Part shown: positions 26,854 to 35,631 of the stretch, piece by piece
Layout of the letters: the number at the start of each line of letters is the position of its first letter
Position numbering within the stretch: the stretch's first letter is position 1
Source of the DNA: Psychrobacter immobilis
Lineage (GTDB): Bacteria; Pseudomonadota; Gammaproteobacteria; Pseudomonadales; Moraxellaceae
Reading direction: 5' to 3'
Assembly (NCBI RefSeq): GCF_904846175.1
Contig: NZ_CAJGZM010000004.1
Coordinates: 1-64,000 of the forward strand
DNA: 64,000 bases
The notes under the pieces: model-generated
The model's database searches: none
Told to the model about the DNA's origin: nothing
What the model saw: only the letters and a program-made list of their open reading frames with translations
Program-made: the position numbers and the translations under genes

Positions 26854-28170
26854 ATGAAATTCTCAAAGTTCGGTCAAAAATTTACCCAGCCTACTGGCAT
26901 CTCGCAATTGATGGATGATTTGGGCGATGCGCTAAAAAGCGATCAGCCTATTAATATGCTGGGCGGTGGTAATCCCGCCAAGATTGATGCCGTCAATGAG
27001 CTATTTTTAGAGACTTATAAAGCGCTTGGCAATGATAATGATACGGGTGAGGCTAATAGTAGCGCTATTATTAGCATGGCAAACTACTCCAATCCGCAAG
27101 GTGATGCGGGCTTTATCGATGCGTTAGTCGGCTTCTTTAATCGTCACTATGATTGGAATTTGACGGCAGAAAATATCGCTCTGACCAATGGCTCGCAGAA
27201 TGCTTTTTTCTATTTGTTTAACTTATTTGGTGGAGCGTTCCTTGATGAAAAAAACGAATCTGTCGATAAATCAATCCTACTGCCATTAACGCCTGAATAT
27301 ATTGGCTATAGTGATGTTCATGTCGAAGGTCAGCATTTCGCAGCCGTATTACCGCATATTGATGAAGTAACCCATGATGGCGAGGAAGGTTTCTTTAAAT
27401 ATCGCGTCGATTTTGAAGCGTTAGAGAATTTACCCGCTTTAAAAGAAGGTCGTATCGGTGCGATTTGCTGTTCGCGTCCGACCAATCCAACGGGTAATGT
27501 ATTGACCGATGAAGAAATGGCGCATTTAGCTGAGATTGCCAAACGTTATGATATTCCTCTCATCATCGATAACGCCTACGGTATGCCCTTCCCTAATATC
27601 ATCTATTCAGATGCGCATTTAAACTGGGATAACAATACGATCCTTTGTTTTAGCCTGTCTAAAATTGGTCTGCCCGGTATGCGTACGGGTATTGTCGTTG
27701 CCGACGCGAAAGTCATCGAAGCGGTCAGCGCGATGAATGCGGTGGTGAATCTAGCGCCGACACGCTTTGGCGCAGCGATTGCGACGCCATTGGTGAACGA
27801 TGACCGTATCAAGCAGTTAGCTGATAATGAGATTAAACCTTTTTATCAAAAGCAAGCCACATTAGCGGTAAAGCTTTTAAAAGAAGCGTTGGGTGATTAT
27901 CCGTTAATGATTCATAAGCCTGAGGGCGCGATTTTCTTATGGTTATGGTTTAAAGATTTGCCGATTAGCACGCTTGATCTGTACGAGCGTTTGAAAGAAA
28001 AAGGTACGATTATCGTTCCAAGTGAGTACTTCTTCCCTGGTGTCGATGTCAGCGATTATCAGCATGCTCACGAATGTATCCGCATGAGTATCGCCGCTGA
28101 TGAGCAAACGCTGATTGATGGTATTCGAGTGATTGGTGAAGTGGTTCGCGAGCTTTATGATGAAAGATAG
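26854..28170 (+). CDS. avtA: Valine--pyruvate aminotransferase
   Basis: AvtA is a cytoplasmic PLP enzyme that transfers the amino group between valine and pyruvate, linking alanine and valine pools. The 438 residues are close to the 417 of E. coli AvtA. The N-terminal MKFSKFGQKFTQPTGISQLM and GGGNPAKI are characteristic. The PLP lysine lies in SLSKIGLPGMRTG near residue 270, and the carboxylate-binding Arg in HECIRMSIA near the end. It has its own promoter and is followed closely by a small unknown gene. ilvD of the same pathway lies 6 kb further on. Confidence 0.93.
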   Translation: MKFSKFGQKFTQPTGISQLMDDLGDALKSDQPINMLGGGNPAKIDAVNELFLETYKALGNDNDTGEANSSAIISMANYSNPQGDAGFIDALVGFFNRHYDWNLTAENIALTNGSQNAFFYLFNLFGGAFLDEKNESVDKSILLPLTPEYIGYSDVHVEGQHFAAVLPHIDEVTHDGEEGFFKYRVDFEALENLPALKEGRIGAICCSRPTNPTGNVLTDEEMAHLAEIAKRYDIPLIIDNAYGMPFPNIIYSDAHLNWDNNTILCFSLSKIGLPGMRTGIVVADAKVIEAVSAMNAVVNLAPTRFGAAIATPLVNDDRIKQLADNEIKPFYQKQATLAVKLLKEALGDYPLMIHKPEGAIFLWLWFKDLPISTLDLYERLKEKGTIIVPSEYFFPGVDVSDYQHAHECIRMSIAADEQTLIDGIRVIGEVVRELYDER

Positions 28171-28205
28171 GTTGGCTTGATAATATGACTTTGCGTGAGG
28201 CTTCT

Positions 28206-28487
28206 ATGCGTTACGAATTTGAAAATATGAAAATTAGTAGAGAAAAAAGATACTCGCTAGGTAAAGAAACCACTACCAATAAATATTACTTATCTTTTCC
28301 AGTTAGTCCGCCAAATCAGAGGTATGTTGAGTTTGAAGAATATTATGAAATCTCTTCTGAACAGCTTGATGAGTTTTTAGAAAATGAAGATTTATTAATA
28401 GAATTTTTGGATAAATGTAGAAGAAGAAAAATGGATCATTTATTTCTCTTTTATCCTATAGCTCCTATTCGAGGTTATCCAAATTAG
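28206..28487 (+). CDS. Small acidic protein of unknown function
   Basis: This 93-residue protein has no signal peptide or membrane helix. It reads as a compact mixed alpha/beta protein with a central KYYLSFPVSP strand, followed by a tyrosine-rich, acidic stretch (VEFEEYYEIS) and a helix (EQLDEFLENEDLLIEFLDK). I recall small uncharacterised proteins with a similar KYYLS.PVS...YEEYYEI pattern in many bacteria, but no function is known to me. The ATG at 28206 is chosen because GAGG lies five bases upstream. It sits 35 bases after avtA and is ended by a strong terminator, so it may be co-transcribed with avtA. Composition is more AT-rich than its neighbours. Confidence 0.65.
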   Translation: MRYEFENMKISREKRYSLGKETTTNKYYLSFPVSPPNQRYVEFEEYYEISSEQLDEFLENEDLLIEFLDKCRRRKMDHLFLFYPIAPIRGYPN

Positions 28488-28503
28488 ATTACCTTCTTGA
28501 AGC

Positions 28504-28534
28504 AAAAAACGGACTTATGAATAGTCCGTTTTTT
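28504..28534. terminator. Bidirectional intrinsic terminator
   Basis: A perfect 12-bp stem (AAAAAACGGACT with AGTCCGTTTTTT) has a seven-base loop. It serves the plus-strand gene ending at 28487 and the minus-strand gene whose stop codon lies at the edge of the loop (28515-28517). Confidence 0.92.
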
Positions 28535-28961
28535 TCTGTCGTTTAATCATAGGTTTGACGGTGTTGATTGACTGAAATGTCTTTGTCCATACAGTAAAGC
28601 CATAGATTATATAAGACAGCATACAGGTATTAACAATATCATGGATACTGGCCTTTATTTCTGCAGCTTGTAACCCTGCGAGTCCTAGCTCGGTAATCGT
28701 CTGGCGATTGTCTAAATATTCACCCAATAAGGCGATGGCTGTCACCATAATCAAAGCAATAAATGCTCTAATACTGTATTTTTTAAAAATTGGACGTAGC
28801 AAGATTAAACTTAATAGGTAGACGCCAATGCCCACATACATATGTAAGGCATCTTTGTCTAATCCTGTGGCATCCACGACGCCGTTTTTAAAGAGATAAA
28901 AATCCACGATTTTATTCCGTGTATAAGAGATAAAAAACAACTGAGTATAAATGAAAAACAA
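28515..28961 (-). CDS. Membrane protein with VanZ-like pattern
   Basis: This predicted membrane protein has up to 148 residues and three or four hydrophobic helices. The spaced residues LDKDALH, then GEYLD, then HDIVNT resemble the pattern of the VanZ-like superfamily, whose function is mostly unknown. Assignment to that family is tentative. The frame opens with a TTG at 28961 without a ribosome site. A GTG about 18 codons further in, preceded by GGAAT, may be the real start. The stop codon lies within the shared terminator. Neighbours give no functional clue. Confidence 0.55.
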   Translation of the reverse strand: MFFIYTQLFFISYTRNKIVDFYLFKNGVVDATGLDKDALHMYVGIGVYLLSLILLRPIFKKYSIRAFIALIMVTAIALLGEYLDNRQTITELGLAGLQAAEIKASIHDIVNTCMLSYIIYGFTVWTKTFQSINTVKPMIKRQKKTDYS

Positions 28962-29074
28962 CTAATTATATATTGAGAATAAAAAAGGTAGATTAAACAT
29001 TTGCTAACCTACCTTCCTGTTTAATCGAAGCTGTTTAATCAAAACTGTCCAATTAAACATGTAATACATGCTTT

Positions 29075-29707
29075 TTAGATATTCCAATCTACAAAATTCT
29101 TTAACAGCTGCAAGCCCGCGGTGTGGCTTTTTTCTGGATGGAATTGGGTCGCAAACAAATTGTCTTGCAAAATACTGGCACAAAACGGCTGACCGTAGTC
29201 ACAAACGGCAGCCACTTGCGAGCTGTCGGCTGGCGCGCAGTAATAGCTGTGGACAAAGTAAAAATGCGCATTATCTTCGATACCATTCCACAACGGATGG
29301 GCAAAATCCATACCGTTAATAGTATTCCAGCCCATGTGCGGCACTTTAATGGTCGCACCTTGCTCATCTTTCCAAGTAGGGTCAAACGCTTCTACGCTGC
29401 CATCTAAGATGCCCAAGCATTTTGTACCACCATTCTCAGCGGACTGCTCGAACAACGCCTGCATACCGACGCAGATGGCCATGACGGGCTTATTAAATAT
29501 CGCCTGACGTATGACCTCATCAATACCGGCCTCGTGCATGCCAGCGATACAGTCGCGCATGGCACCGACACCCGGGAAGAGAATCTTATCAGCCGCCGCG
29601 ACGACTTTTGGGTCATTGGTAATAACGACTTCCGCGCCTACCGCTGACAATGCTTTGCTGGCCGAGTGCAAATTACCCATGCCATAATCTAATAGTGCTA
29701 TTTTCAT
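29075..29707 (-). CDS. hisH: Imidazole glycerol phosphate synthase glutaminase subunit
   Basis: HisH hydrolyses glutamine and passes ammonia to HisF, which makes IGP and AICAR in step five of histidine synthesis. The 210-residue class I glutamine amidotransferase has the nucleophile C79 in AICVGMQ, and H190 and E192 in FHPEKS. The oxyanion segment FPGVGAM is near residue 45. HisF is not in the window. It lies 79 bases downstream of an isochorismatase-like gene and may be transcribed from hisB. Confidence 0.95.
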   Translation of the reverse strand: MKIALLDYGMGNLHSASKALSAVGAEVVITNDPKVVAAADKILFPGVGAMRDCIAGMHEAGIDEVIRQAIFNKPVMAICVGMQALFEQSAENGGTKCLGILDGSVEAFDPTWKDEQGATIKVPHMGWNTINGMDFAHPLWNGIEDNAHFYFVHSYYCAPADSSQVAAVCDYGQPFCASILQDNLFATQFHPEKSHTAGLQLLKNFVDWNI

Positions 29708-29786
29708 AAGTGCGTCTTTAGTATCATATTAAAATAGGAAGATGATGCATTAATGGTAAGTTGGTAACTAATCCTGATTCGCTCAT

Positions 29787-30365
29787 CTATGCAAAAGATT
29801 GTAATCGCTCGTAGAGCTCTCTTGTACTTAAGACAGTTGCAAACTCTTTATTTAAACTGGCTAATGCAGTCTGGTGCATAAGCTCTGCATCGAACTTTTC
29901 ACCATTAACGCCTACTCTATCGAAAGTAGCCGTAGCATCTGATATGAGATAAGTTTCATATCCATAATTACCAGCCATACGTGTCGTTGTCGATATGCAA
30001 TGATTGGTAGTCAGTCCAATAATGACAAGGGTAGAAATCTTTTGCTCGTCTAGTTGCTGCTTTAAATCTGTACCGATAAATGCGCTATTCACATGCTTTG
30101 TTATCACTGTCTCATGCGTTTTTGGCATTGCACATTGATGGAAAGCAAAACCAGCATGAGTTGGGTGTAGTCTGGAATTTGGTTCTAATGAGCTGTGACG
30201 TATATGAAAAATAGGGAGTCTATAATCTCGCCATTTTTGTAGAATTTCACCGCAAATTTTTTCTGCTGATTTGTTATTGCGATTCCCTCCCCAATAAGCT
30301 TCATCTTCGAACCCTTGCTGAACATCAATAACTAACAACGCTGGGTTCTTATATTTCAAATTCAT
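29787..30365 (-). CDS. Cysteine hydrolase of the isochorismatase-like family
   Basis: This 192-residue hydrolase shows the isochorismatase-like catalytic triad: Asp in VIDVQQGF near residue 13, Lys in TKHVNSAF near 90, and Cys in GLTTNHCIS near 125. Members act on nicotinamide, isochorismate, ureidoacrylate and similar amides or vinyl ethers; the substrate here is unknown. The ATG at 30365 is chosen because it directly precedes the conserved N-terminal strand; a TTG further upstream is less likely. It lies between hisB and hisH on the same strand, 48 bases after hisB. No link to histidine synthesis is known for this family. Confidence 0.87.
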   Translation of the reverse strand: MNLKYKNPALLVIDVQQGFEDEAYWGGNRNNKSAEKICGEILQKWRDYRLPIFHIRHSSLEPNSRLHPTHAGFAFHQCAMPKTHETVITKHVNSAFIGTDLKQQLDEQKISTLVIIGLTTNHCISTTTRMAGNYGYETYLISDATATFDRVGVNGEKFDAELMHQTALASLNKEFATVLSTRELYERLQSFA

Positions 30366-30413
30366 CACAGGTCTCAATTTAACTTTAATTCGTTAGGAAA
30401 AGTCAACTTACTA

Positions 30414-31097
30414 TTAAAAAGCCTCTTTGGTCGACGGCAAAGTATTAAGCGCCCGCTCATCATATTCGCAAGCCATGCGTAGCGCACGAGCAAAAGCTTT
30501 AAAGGTTGATTCGATTTGGTGATGGCTGTTTTTGCCTTTAAGATTGTCTAAATGCACCGTCATCCATGAGTGATTGACAAAGCCGTAGAAGAATTCGCTG
30601 AACAAATCGACATCGAAGTTACCGACGTGCGAGCGGGTAAAAGGAATGTCCATATGCAAACCAGGACGGCCTGATAAATCAACCACTGCACGGGTAAGCG
30701 CTTCATCGAGTGGCGCATAAAAATGCCCATAACGACGGATGCCTTTTTTATCGCCCAATGCTTTGTTGAATGCTTGCCCAAGCGTGATACCCGTATCTTC
30801 AACACTGTGGTGATCATCGATAAAGGTGTCGCCGGTACATTTAATATCTAAGTCAAACAAACCGTGACGTTTGATTTGATCAATCATATGATCCAAAAAC
30901 GGCACACCAGTATCGACAGTGCCTTGACCCGTTCCATCAAGATTGACGGTACAAGTCACTTGCGTTTCAGCAGTATTACGCTCAACGGTAGCGGTACGAG
31001 CTGGGCGACCATGTAAATTTAGATTGGTAGATTCGTTTTGCTCAGTTGCATTGGCTGTATTGGCTGTATTGGTTGTCGTCGTAGAATTGGCAGTCAT
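30414..31097 (-). CDS. hisB: Imidazoleglycerol-phosphate dehydratase
   Basis: HisB dehydrates IGP to imidazole acetol phosphate in step six of histidine synthesis, using Mn2+ bound by histidines. This is the monofunctional form without a phosphatase domain. The core starts at [14 protein letters not shown] near residue 34 and has the metal site [10 protein letters not shown] and the segment VPFLDHM. The final motif has [17 protein letters not shown]. The first 30 residues are a low-complexity Thr/Asn/Ala tail (TTTTNTANTANA) not needed for the fold; the gene could start further in, but no better ATG is seen. It heads a possible unit hisB-isochorismatase-hisH. Confidence 0.93.
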   Translation of the reverse strand: MTANSTTTTNTANTANATEQNESTNLNLHGRPARTATVERNTAETQVTCTVNLDGTGQGTVDTGVPFLDHMIDQIKRHGLFDLDIKCTGDTFIDDHHSVEDTGITLGQAFNKALGDKKGIRRYGHFYAPLDEALTRAVVDLSGRPGLHMDIPFTRSHVGNFDVDLFSEFFYGFVNHSWMTVHLDNLKGKNSHHQIESTFKAFARALRMACEYDERALNTLPSTKEAF

Positions 31098-31520
31098 GGC
31101 TACTCTCTATAAATGAAAAGCGGTCAATAAAATAGGGCGAAAAAGCGCCCAAAGCATTCTTACTAGCGTCTAAAATAAATAATAAAACAATGAATAAAAC
31201 AATGAATAAAAAATATAAAAAACTAAGCTAAAAGTGGAGTCAATGTTTATGCAAAAGGCTTATTCAAATTTTTACTAAAAATACTTATTCAAAAAGCCGA
31301 AATATTAGGTTTTTTGCGTATAAACCATTGTCTATCCTCATCATAGCAAACCCTAGCATTTACTGCCACGACCAAGCAGTAATCCACGCACAAAATCGCC
31401 CTATTCTGCTAAAATAGTGCGTTCAGTATTATCAATCATAAGCCGCGCCGACTCTACAATGCTACACTCGATGCCACGCTGTATCACCTTATAGCAACCG
31501 ATTATTTATAGGAACTGATT
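31098..31520. other. Divergent intergenic region with short A-rich repeats
   Basis: This 423-base region separates hisB (minus) from the GNAT-like gene (plus). It is very AT-rich and contains two adjacent copies of AATAAAACAATG (31181-31204) with a partial third. I see no RNA gene or clear promoter in it. Confidence 0.5.
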
Positions 31521-31943
31521 ATGCCTTTAGAAGCCATCGCCATCAACAGCTTAGATGCACCACTCATTAAAAAACCTGCGCGTGAAAACGAACTATCCGA
31601 GCGCTTGCATGCCTTATATGACAGCGATCATAACCAGCCAAGTGGCGCAGAAGTATTAAATCTCGTTGAGCAAGGTTTTAAGCGCGGTCAAACCCTGTAT
31701 GTCGGCATGTTTAATGACAAGCCTATCGCCGCGGTTGCTTGCTTTGATGATGGACAAACCGATGCAAAACGCTTGCAATATCTCACGGTACACAGCCAAA
31801 ATCGAGGTCGCGCCATCGATGCTAAGTTTATCAAACTGGTCTACGATGCCGAAGTGAAAAAAGGCGTGCGTGAGTTTGTTCCAGTCGATGCCGATATTCA
31901 TCTTATCATGAGCGAGTATGAGCTCCTGCGCGTTAAGGATTAA
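31521..31943 (+). CDS. GNAT-like protein, possibly PanZ/PanM family
   Basis: This 140-residue soluble protein has the strand-loop-helix pattern of GNAT acyltransferases. YVGMFNDKPIAAVACF (about residues 55-70) resembles the central strands, and LTVHSQNRGRAIDAKFI (about 90-106) resembles the acetyl-CoA loop. The pattern is close to PanZ (PanM), which promotes maturation of aspartate decarboxylase PanD for CoA synthesis, but the identity is weak by eye. The ATG has AGGA seven bases upstream. It ends about 75 bases before the tRNA-Phe promoter. Confidence 0.55.
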   Translation: MPLEAIAINSLDAPLIKKPARENELSERLHALYDSDHNQPSGAEVLNLVEQGFKRGQTLYVGMFNDKPIAAVACFDDGQTDAKRLQYLTVHSQNRGRAIDAKFIKLVYDAEVKKGVREFVPVDADIHLIMSEYELLRVKD

Positions 31944-32019
31944 ATACGAGGTTAAAACCTTATATTTGGCTGATATTCGATTATTTATGCGCTTTTTTCG
32001 CTTATTATGCAAAAAGCGC

Positions 32020-32048
32020 TTGACAGTAACGCCTATATTTAGTTTAAT
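32020..32048 (+). promoter_or_regulatory. Promoter of tRNA-Phe
   Basis: A perfect TTGACA (32020-32025) and TTTAAT (32043-32048) are spaced by 17 bases. They are followed by the GC-rich discriminator AGCGCC, which suggests stringent control. The tRNA begins 18 bases further on. Confidence 0.85.
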
Positions 32049-32065
32049 AGCGCCTCAACGAAGAC

Positions 32066-32142
32066 GGCTCGATAGCTCAGTCGGTAGAGCAACGGATTGA
32101 AAATCCGTGTGTCGGCAGTTCGAACCTGCCTCGAGCCACCAT
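32066..32142 (+). tRNA. tRNA-Phe (GAA)
   Basis: The cloverleaf is clear: acceptor GGCTCGA / TCGAGCC, D arm GCTC...GAGC, T arm GGCAG-TTCGAAC-CTGCC and an encoded CCA end. The anticodon stem ACGGA / TCCGT carries TTG followed by five A residues, which contains the GAA anticodon for Phe. The loop therefore has eight bases instead of seven, and the gene is 77 bases long instead of 76. The extra base could be a homopolymer sequencing error or a real change; see findings. Confidence 0.95.
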
Positions 32143-32158
32143 TCGTTTAAGCATTCTA

Positions 32159-32193
32159 AAAAGCCCCAAACATTAAATGTTTGGGGCTTTTTT
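32159..32193 (+). terminator. Intrinsic terminator of tRNA-Phe
   Basis: GCCCCAAACAT pairs perfectly with ATGTTTGGGGC around a three-base loop. A residues stand before it and six T residues after it. It ends the tRNA unit as a single-gene transcript. Confidence 0.95.
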
Positions 32194-32336
32194 ATGCTTA
32201 AAATTTAATAAAAATTACAGGGACAGCTATCTACTACACCTGATAATCGCACTAATAGATAACATTTTTAGGCTGTTTTTGAAGTGTAACTTCTCTCTAT
32301 ACTAAAGCGATTAATGCAACGCTAGAGGTAAAAACC

Positions 32337-32837
32337 ATGAGAGAGTTTGATTATGATTTGGATTATAAAAACCTAGACTTGCGCGCGCAGCCCGAGCTGT
32401 ACCGTGTCGGTCGCGGTGAGCAAGGCGTATTATTGGTAGAGCCTTACAAGTCCGAAATATTGCCACATTGGCGCTTTGCTACGCCTGATATTGCGCTTGA
32501 GAGTAGCGAGATTATTTATCAGATGTTTTTAGATTATCTGGCTGCCGATGACTTTGTTGGTGCGGATATGGCGCGCAAATTTATTCAAATGGGCTATACC
32601 CGCGCCCGTCGCTATGCCAATCATAAAGGCGGTAAGAAATACAAAGGACCAGTGCCTGATGATAAAAAAGGTCAGAGCGGCGCGCATGGGCGCGAAGAGC
32701 TACCACGGCAAACTGAAGACCCTATCAAAGCAGAGTCAGCGCGTATTTTCAAGCAAACTTGGGATAAATGTCGTGAAAACAAAGACTATTTAAAGATGAA
32801 AGACGAACATCGTCAGCGCTATAAAGAGGTTAAATAA
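32337..32837 (+). CDS. DUF4385 family protein
   Basis: This 166-residue basic, soluble protein has the N-terminal pattern FDYDLDYKNLDLR and LYRVGRGEQGVLLVEPYKS. The stretch YTRARRYANHKGGKKY near residue 85 is also what I recall for DUF4385. No function is established. The second half is rich in Lys, Arg and charged residues, which could fit nucleic acid binding, but that is only a suggestion. It is flanked by tRNA-Phe and gph, with its own spacing of about 145 bases from the tRNA terminator. AGAGG lies about ten bases before the ATG. Confidence 0.8.
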   Translation: MREFDYDLDYKNLDLRAQPELYRVGRGEQGVLLVEPYKSEILPHWRFATPDIALESSEIIYQMFLDYLAADDFVGADMARKFIQMGYTRARRYANHKGGKKYKGPVPDDKKGQSGAHGREELPRQTEDPIKAESARIFKQTWDKCRENKDYLKMKDEHRQRYKEVK

Positions 32838-32854
32838 TCGAGCGAACATAAGCT

Positions 32855-32883
32855 TTGAATGCGTTTAGATAGCTTCTTATGCT
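32855..32883 (+). promoter_or_regulatory. Promoter of gph
   Basis: TTGAAT (32855-32860) and TATGCT (32878-32883) are spaced by 17 bases, about 55 bases upstream of the gph start. The match to the sigma-70 consensus is good. Confidence 0.6.
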
Positions 32884-32938
32884 ATGGTTAAAACATGAAT
32901 TTAAGAAACAGACGTGATAACCCGAAAGGCGAGGAATA

Positions 32939-33616
32939 ATGAATAAGCAACTTTTAATTTTTGACTTCGACGGCACTTTAATCAATAGCGTGCCAGATTT
33001 GGCTGATGCTACTAACACTATGCTAACCACCCTTGGTAAAGAAACCTACTCTCTCGACACCATACGCAACTGGGTCGGCAATGGCTCAAGAATGCTGGTC
33101 GAGCGCGCATTGGTAGGTAAGATAGAAGTCTTAGAAGGTGAGTTAACAAAAGCAGAAGCTGATCACGCTGAGCAAGTATTTTTTGACGCTTATAATAATA
33201 TTAGTGGTAGCAAAACCGTCGCCTACCCAGATGTAGATAGCGGACTAAAAAAGCTCAAAGCAGCAGGCTATACATTGGCATTAGTGACCAATAAGCCTAT
33301 TCGTTTTGTCCCTAAGATATTGCAGTCTTTTGGTTGGCAAAATCTATTTTCCGAAGTACTGGGCGGAGATAGTCTATCCGTTAAAAAACCAGACCCCGCA
33401 CCGTTATTGCATGTGTGTGAGGCGTTAAATGTCACTCCAGATCAAGCGGTTATGATTGGTGATTCAAGAAACGATATATTAGCCGGACAAAACGCCAATA
33501 TGGATACGCTTGGGCTATCTTATGGTTATAACTATGGGCAAGATATTCGTGAGCTCAACCCTACCGCAGCGTTTGATGACTTTGCGGCATTAGTTAAATA
33601 CCTTTTAAAAGATTAG
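32939..33616 (+). CDS. gph: Phosphoglycolate phosphatase (HAD family)
   Basis: Gph removes phosphate from 2-phosphoglycolate, a product of DNA repair and of oxygen side reactions. The 225-residue HAD hydrolase has the nucleophile motif DFDGTLINS at residues 9-17, the Thr motif LVTNKP near 120, the Lys in VKKPDPAP near 150, and the acidic motif MIGDSRNDI near 175. The cap region is of the small helical type. The GAGGA site lies three or so bases before ATG. The family includes related phosphatases, so substrate choice rests on overall similarity only. Confidence 0.88.
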   Translation: MNKQLLIFDFDGTLINSVPDLADATNTMLTTLGKETYSLDTIRNWVGNGSRMLVERALVGKIEVLEGELTKAEADHAEQVFFDAYNNISGSKTVAYPDVDSGLKKLKAAGYTLALVTNKPIRFVPKILQSFGWQNLFSEVLGGDSLSVKKPDPAPLLHVCEALNVTPDQAVMIGDSRNDILAGQNANMDTLGLSYGYNYGQDIRELNPTAAFDDFAALVKYLLKD

Positions 33617-33664
33617 TGCGTACTTAGAATAGTTAAAAAAATAACAAGACAACCTTTTACCTTA

Positions 33665-33702
33665 CAAACTTGCAAACTTGCAAACTTGCAAACTTGCAAA
33701 CT
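33665..33702 (+). repeat. Octamer tandem repeat upstream of ilvD
   Basis: The unit CAAACTTG is repeated four times in perfect tandem and followed by a partial copy CAAACT. It lies 67-104 bases before the ilvD start, in the probable promoter or leader region. Copy number of such short repeats can change by slippage. Confidence 0.95.
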
Positions 33703-33768
33703 GTGATTAGCCTTTAATTAGCTTAACCTTTAACAAGCCAATAAACCGTACGCTATTGGAGCAAGAGA

Positions 33769-35451
33769 ATGATTAAAAAAGATGACACCAACAGAAAGTA
33801 CTCCGCTATTTTGGTCGATGGCATTCAAAAAGCACCTGCGCGTTCTATGTTGCGTGCGGTTGGTTTTACCGATGAAGATTTTAAGCGCCCACAAGTGGGA
33901 ATTGCCTCGACTTGGAGCCAAGTGACGCCTTGTAATATTCATATTAACGGCTTAGCGGAGGAAGTGGCTAAAGGCGTTTATCTTGCCTATGCCAAACCTA
34001 TTATTTTTAATACCATTACCATCTCTGACGGTATCGCTAACGGTTACCAAGGTATGAAATACTCCTTGGTATCGCGTGAAGTGATTGCGGACTCCATTGA
34101 AACCGTCTCAGGCTGCCAAGGCCACGATGCGATCATTGCTATCGGTGGCTGCGATAAAAACATGCCGGGTTGCCTGATGGCCATGGCGCGCTTAAACCGT
34201 CCTTCGCTATTCATTTATGGCGGTACCATTCAGCCAGGTAAAAACCACACGGACATCGTGTCTGTATTCGAAGCCGTCGGTGCCAATGCCCGTGGCGATA
34301 TGACCGAGGAAGAAGTATTAGAAATTGAAAGAACAGCCATTCCTGGTCCGGGTTCTTGTGGCGGCATGTATACCGCCAATACCATGGCATCAGCGATTGA
34401 AGCCTTGGGCATGAGCTTACCGGGCAGCTCTGCTCAAGAAGCTATCTCCCCTGAAAAACGTGAAGACTGCCGAAAAGCAGGTGAAGCGATCCAATGGTTA
34501 ATCGACAACGACATTAAGCCTAGCGACATTATGACGCGCAAGGCCTTTGAAAACGCTATTACAATAGTGATTGTTTTGGGTGGTTCTACCAACGCTGTAC
34601 TACATTTACTAGCCATGGCCGATGCGATTGACGTAGAGCTAAATATTGATGACTTTACCGAAATTGGTAAACGCGTACCGGTACTGGCCGACTTACGCCC
34701 ATCAGGTAAATACTTAATGTCAGAGCTCATTAAAATTGGTGGTATTGCCCCATTAATGAAGCGTTTACTGGCAAAAGGTTTACTACACGGCGACTGCTTA
34801 ACCGTTAGCGGTAAAACCATTGCTGAAAATTTAGCTAACGTAAAAGACTACCCAGCAGACCAAGACATTATCAGACCTTTTGATAAACCCATTAAAGCCG
34901 ACAGCCACTTACGTATCTTACGCGGCAACATTGCACCGACTGGTTCGGTGGCAAAAATCAGTGGTCAAGAAGGTACTCTGTTTACGGGTAAAGCGCGTGT
35001 ATTTAACTCCGAAGAAGACTCCATGAGCGCTATTTTAGATGGCACGGTGGTGGCGGGTGACGTGGTTGTTATTCGTTACGAAGGCCCTAAAGGTGGCCCC
35101 GGCATGCGTGAAATGCTGTCACCTACCTCTGCCATCATGGGTCGTGGTTTGGGTAATGATGTCGCGTTAATTACCGATGGTCGCTTCTCTGGTGGTAGTC
35201 ATGGTTTTGTCGTAGGGCACATCACCCCTGAAGCCATGGTTGGTGGCCCGATTGCTATCATTGAAAACGGCGACACCATTACCATTGATGCCGATAACAA
35301 TGAAATAAACCTAAATGTCAGCGAAGAAGACATTCAAAAGCGTTTAAGTGCATGGAAAGCACCAGAGCCAAACGTAAAACGTGGTGTACTGGCTAAATAT
35401 GCCAAAACCGTTGGTAGTGCATCGGAAGGCGCCATTACCGATAAGTATTAA
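33769..35451 (+). CDS. ilvD: Dihydroxy-acid dehydratase
   Basis: IlvD dehydrates dihydroxy acids to the keto acids that precede valine, isoleucine and (via valine) leucine and pantothenate. At 560 residues it is shorter than the E. coli enzyme (616) and resembles the form found in many firmicutes, fungi and plants. Cysteines C55 (TPCNIH), C128 (GGCDKN) and C197 (GPGSCGG) fit the three ligands of the iron-sulfur cluster. Late motifs [14 protein letters not shown] and [11 protein letters not shown] are present. The ATG is preceded by GGAG about nine bases upstream. It stands alone, with no ilvE, ilvA or ilvC nearby. Confidence 0.95.
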   Translation: MIKKDDTNRKYSAILVDGIQKAPARSMLRAVGFTDEDFKRPQVGIASTWSQVTPCNIHINGLAEEVAKGVYLAYAKPIIFNTITISDGIANGYQGMKYSLVSREVIADSIETVSGCQGHDAIIAIGGCDKNMPGCLMAMARLNRPSLFIYGGTIQPGKNHTDIVSVFEAVGANARGDMTEEEVLEIERTAIPGPGSCGGMYTANTMASAIEALGMSLPGSSAQEAISPEKREDCRKAGEAIQWLIDNDIKPSDIMTRKAFENAITIVIVLGGSTNAVLHLLAMADAIDVELNIDDFTEIGKRVPVLADLRPSGKYLMSELIKIGGIAPLMKRLLAKGLLHGDCLTVSGKTIAENLANVKDYPADQDIIRPFDKPIKADSHLRILRGNIAPTGSVAKISGQEGTLFTGKARVFNSEEDSMSAILDGTVVAGDVVVIRYEGPKGGPGMREMLSPTSAIMGRGLGNDVALITDGRFSGGSHGFVVGHITPEAMVGGPIAIIENGDTITIDADNNEINLNVSEEDIQKRLSAWKAPEPNVKRGVLAKYAKTVGSASEGAITDKY

Positions 35452-35463
35452 TCACTATTAAAA

Positions 35464-35497
35464 ATACCTTGGGCAAAGGAATGCCTGAGGTGTTTTT
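35464..35497 (+). terminator. Intrinsic terminator of ilvD
   Basis: ATACCT / AGGTGT and GGCA / TGCC form two stacked stems around a six-base loop, with a TG/TG internal loop between them. Five T residues follow. It lies 12 bases after the ilvD stop. Confidence 0.75.
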
Positions 35498-35631
35498 CTG
35501 CTGTTAAATTTCCTACCTAAAGCCGCCTCCCGCAAAGTATTAATAATTCACATCCATTTTCTCGTTCAACTGAACGTATTGATTTAAATGATAATAGCAA
35601 TGTTACTAGGCTATTTTTACTTAAAAATAAA

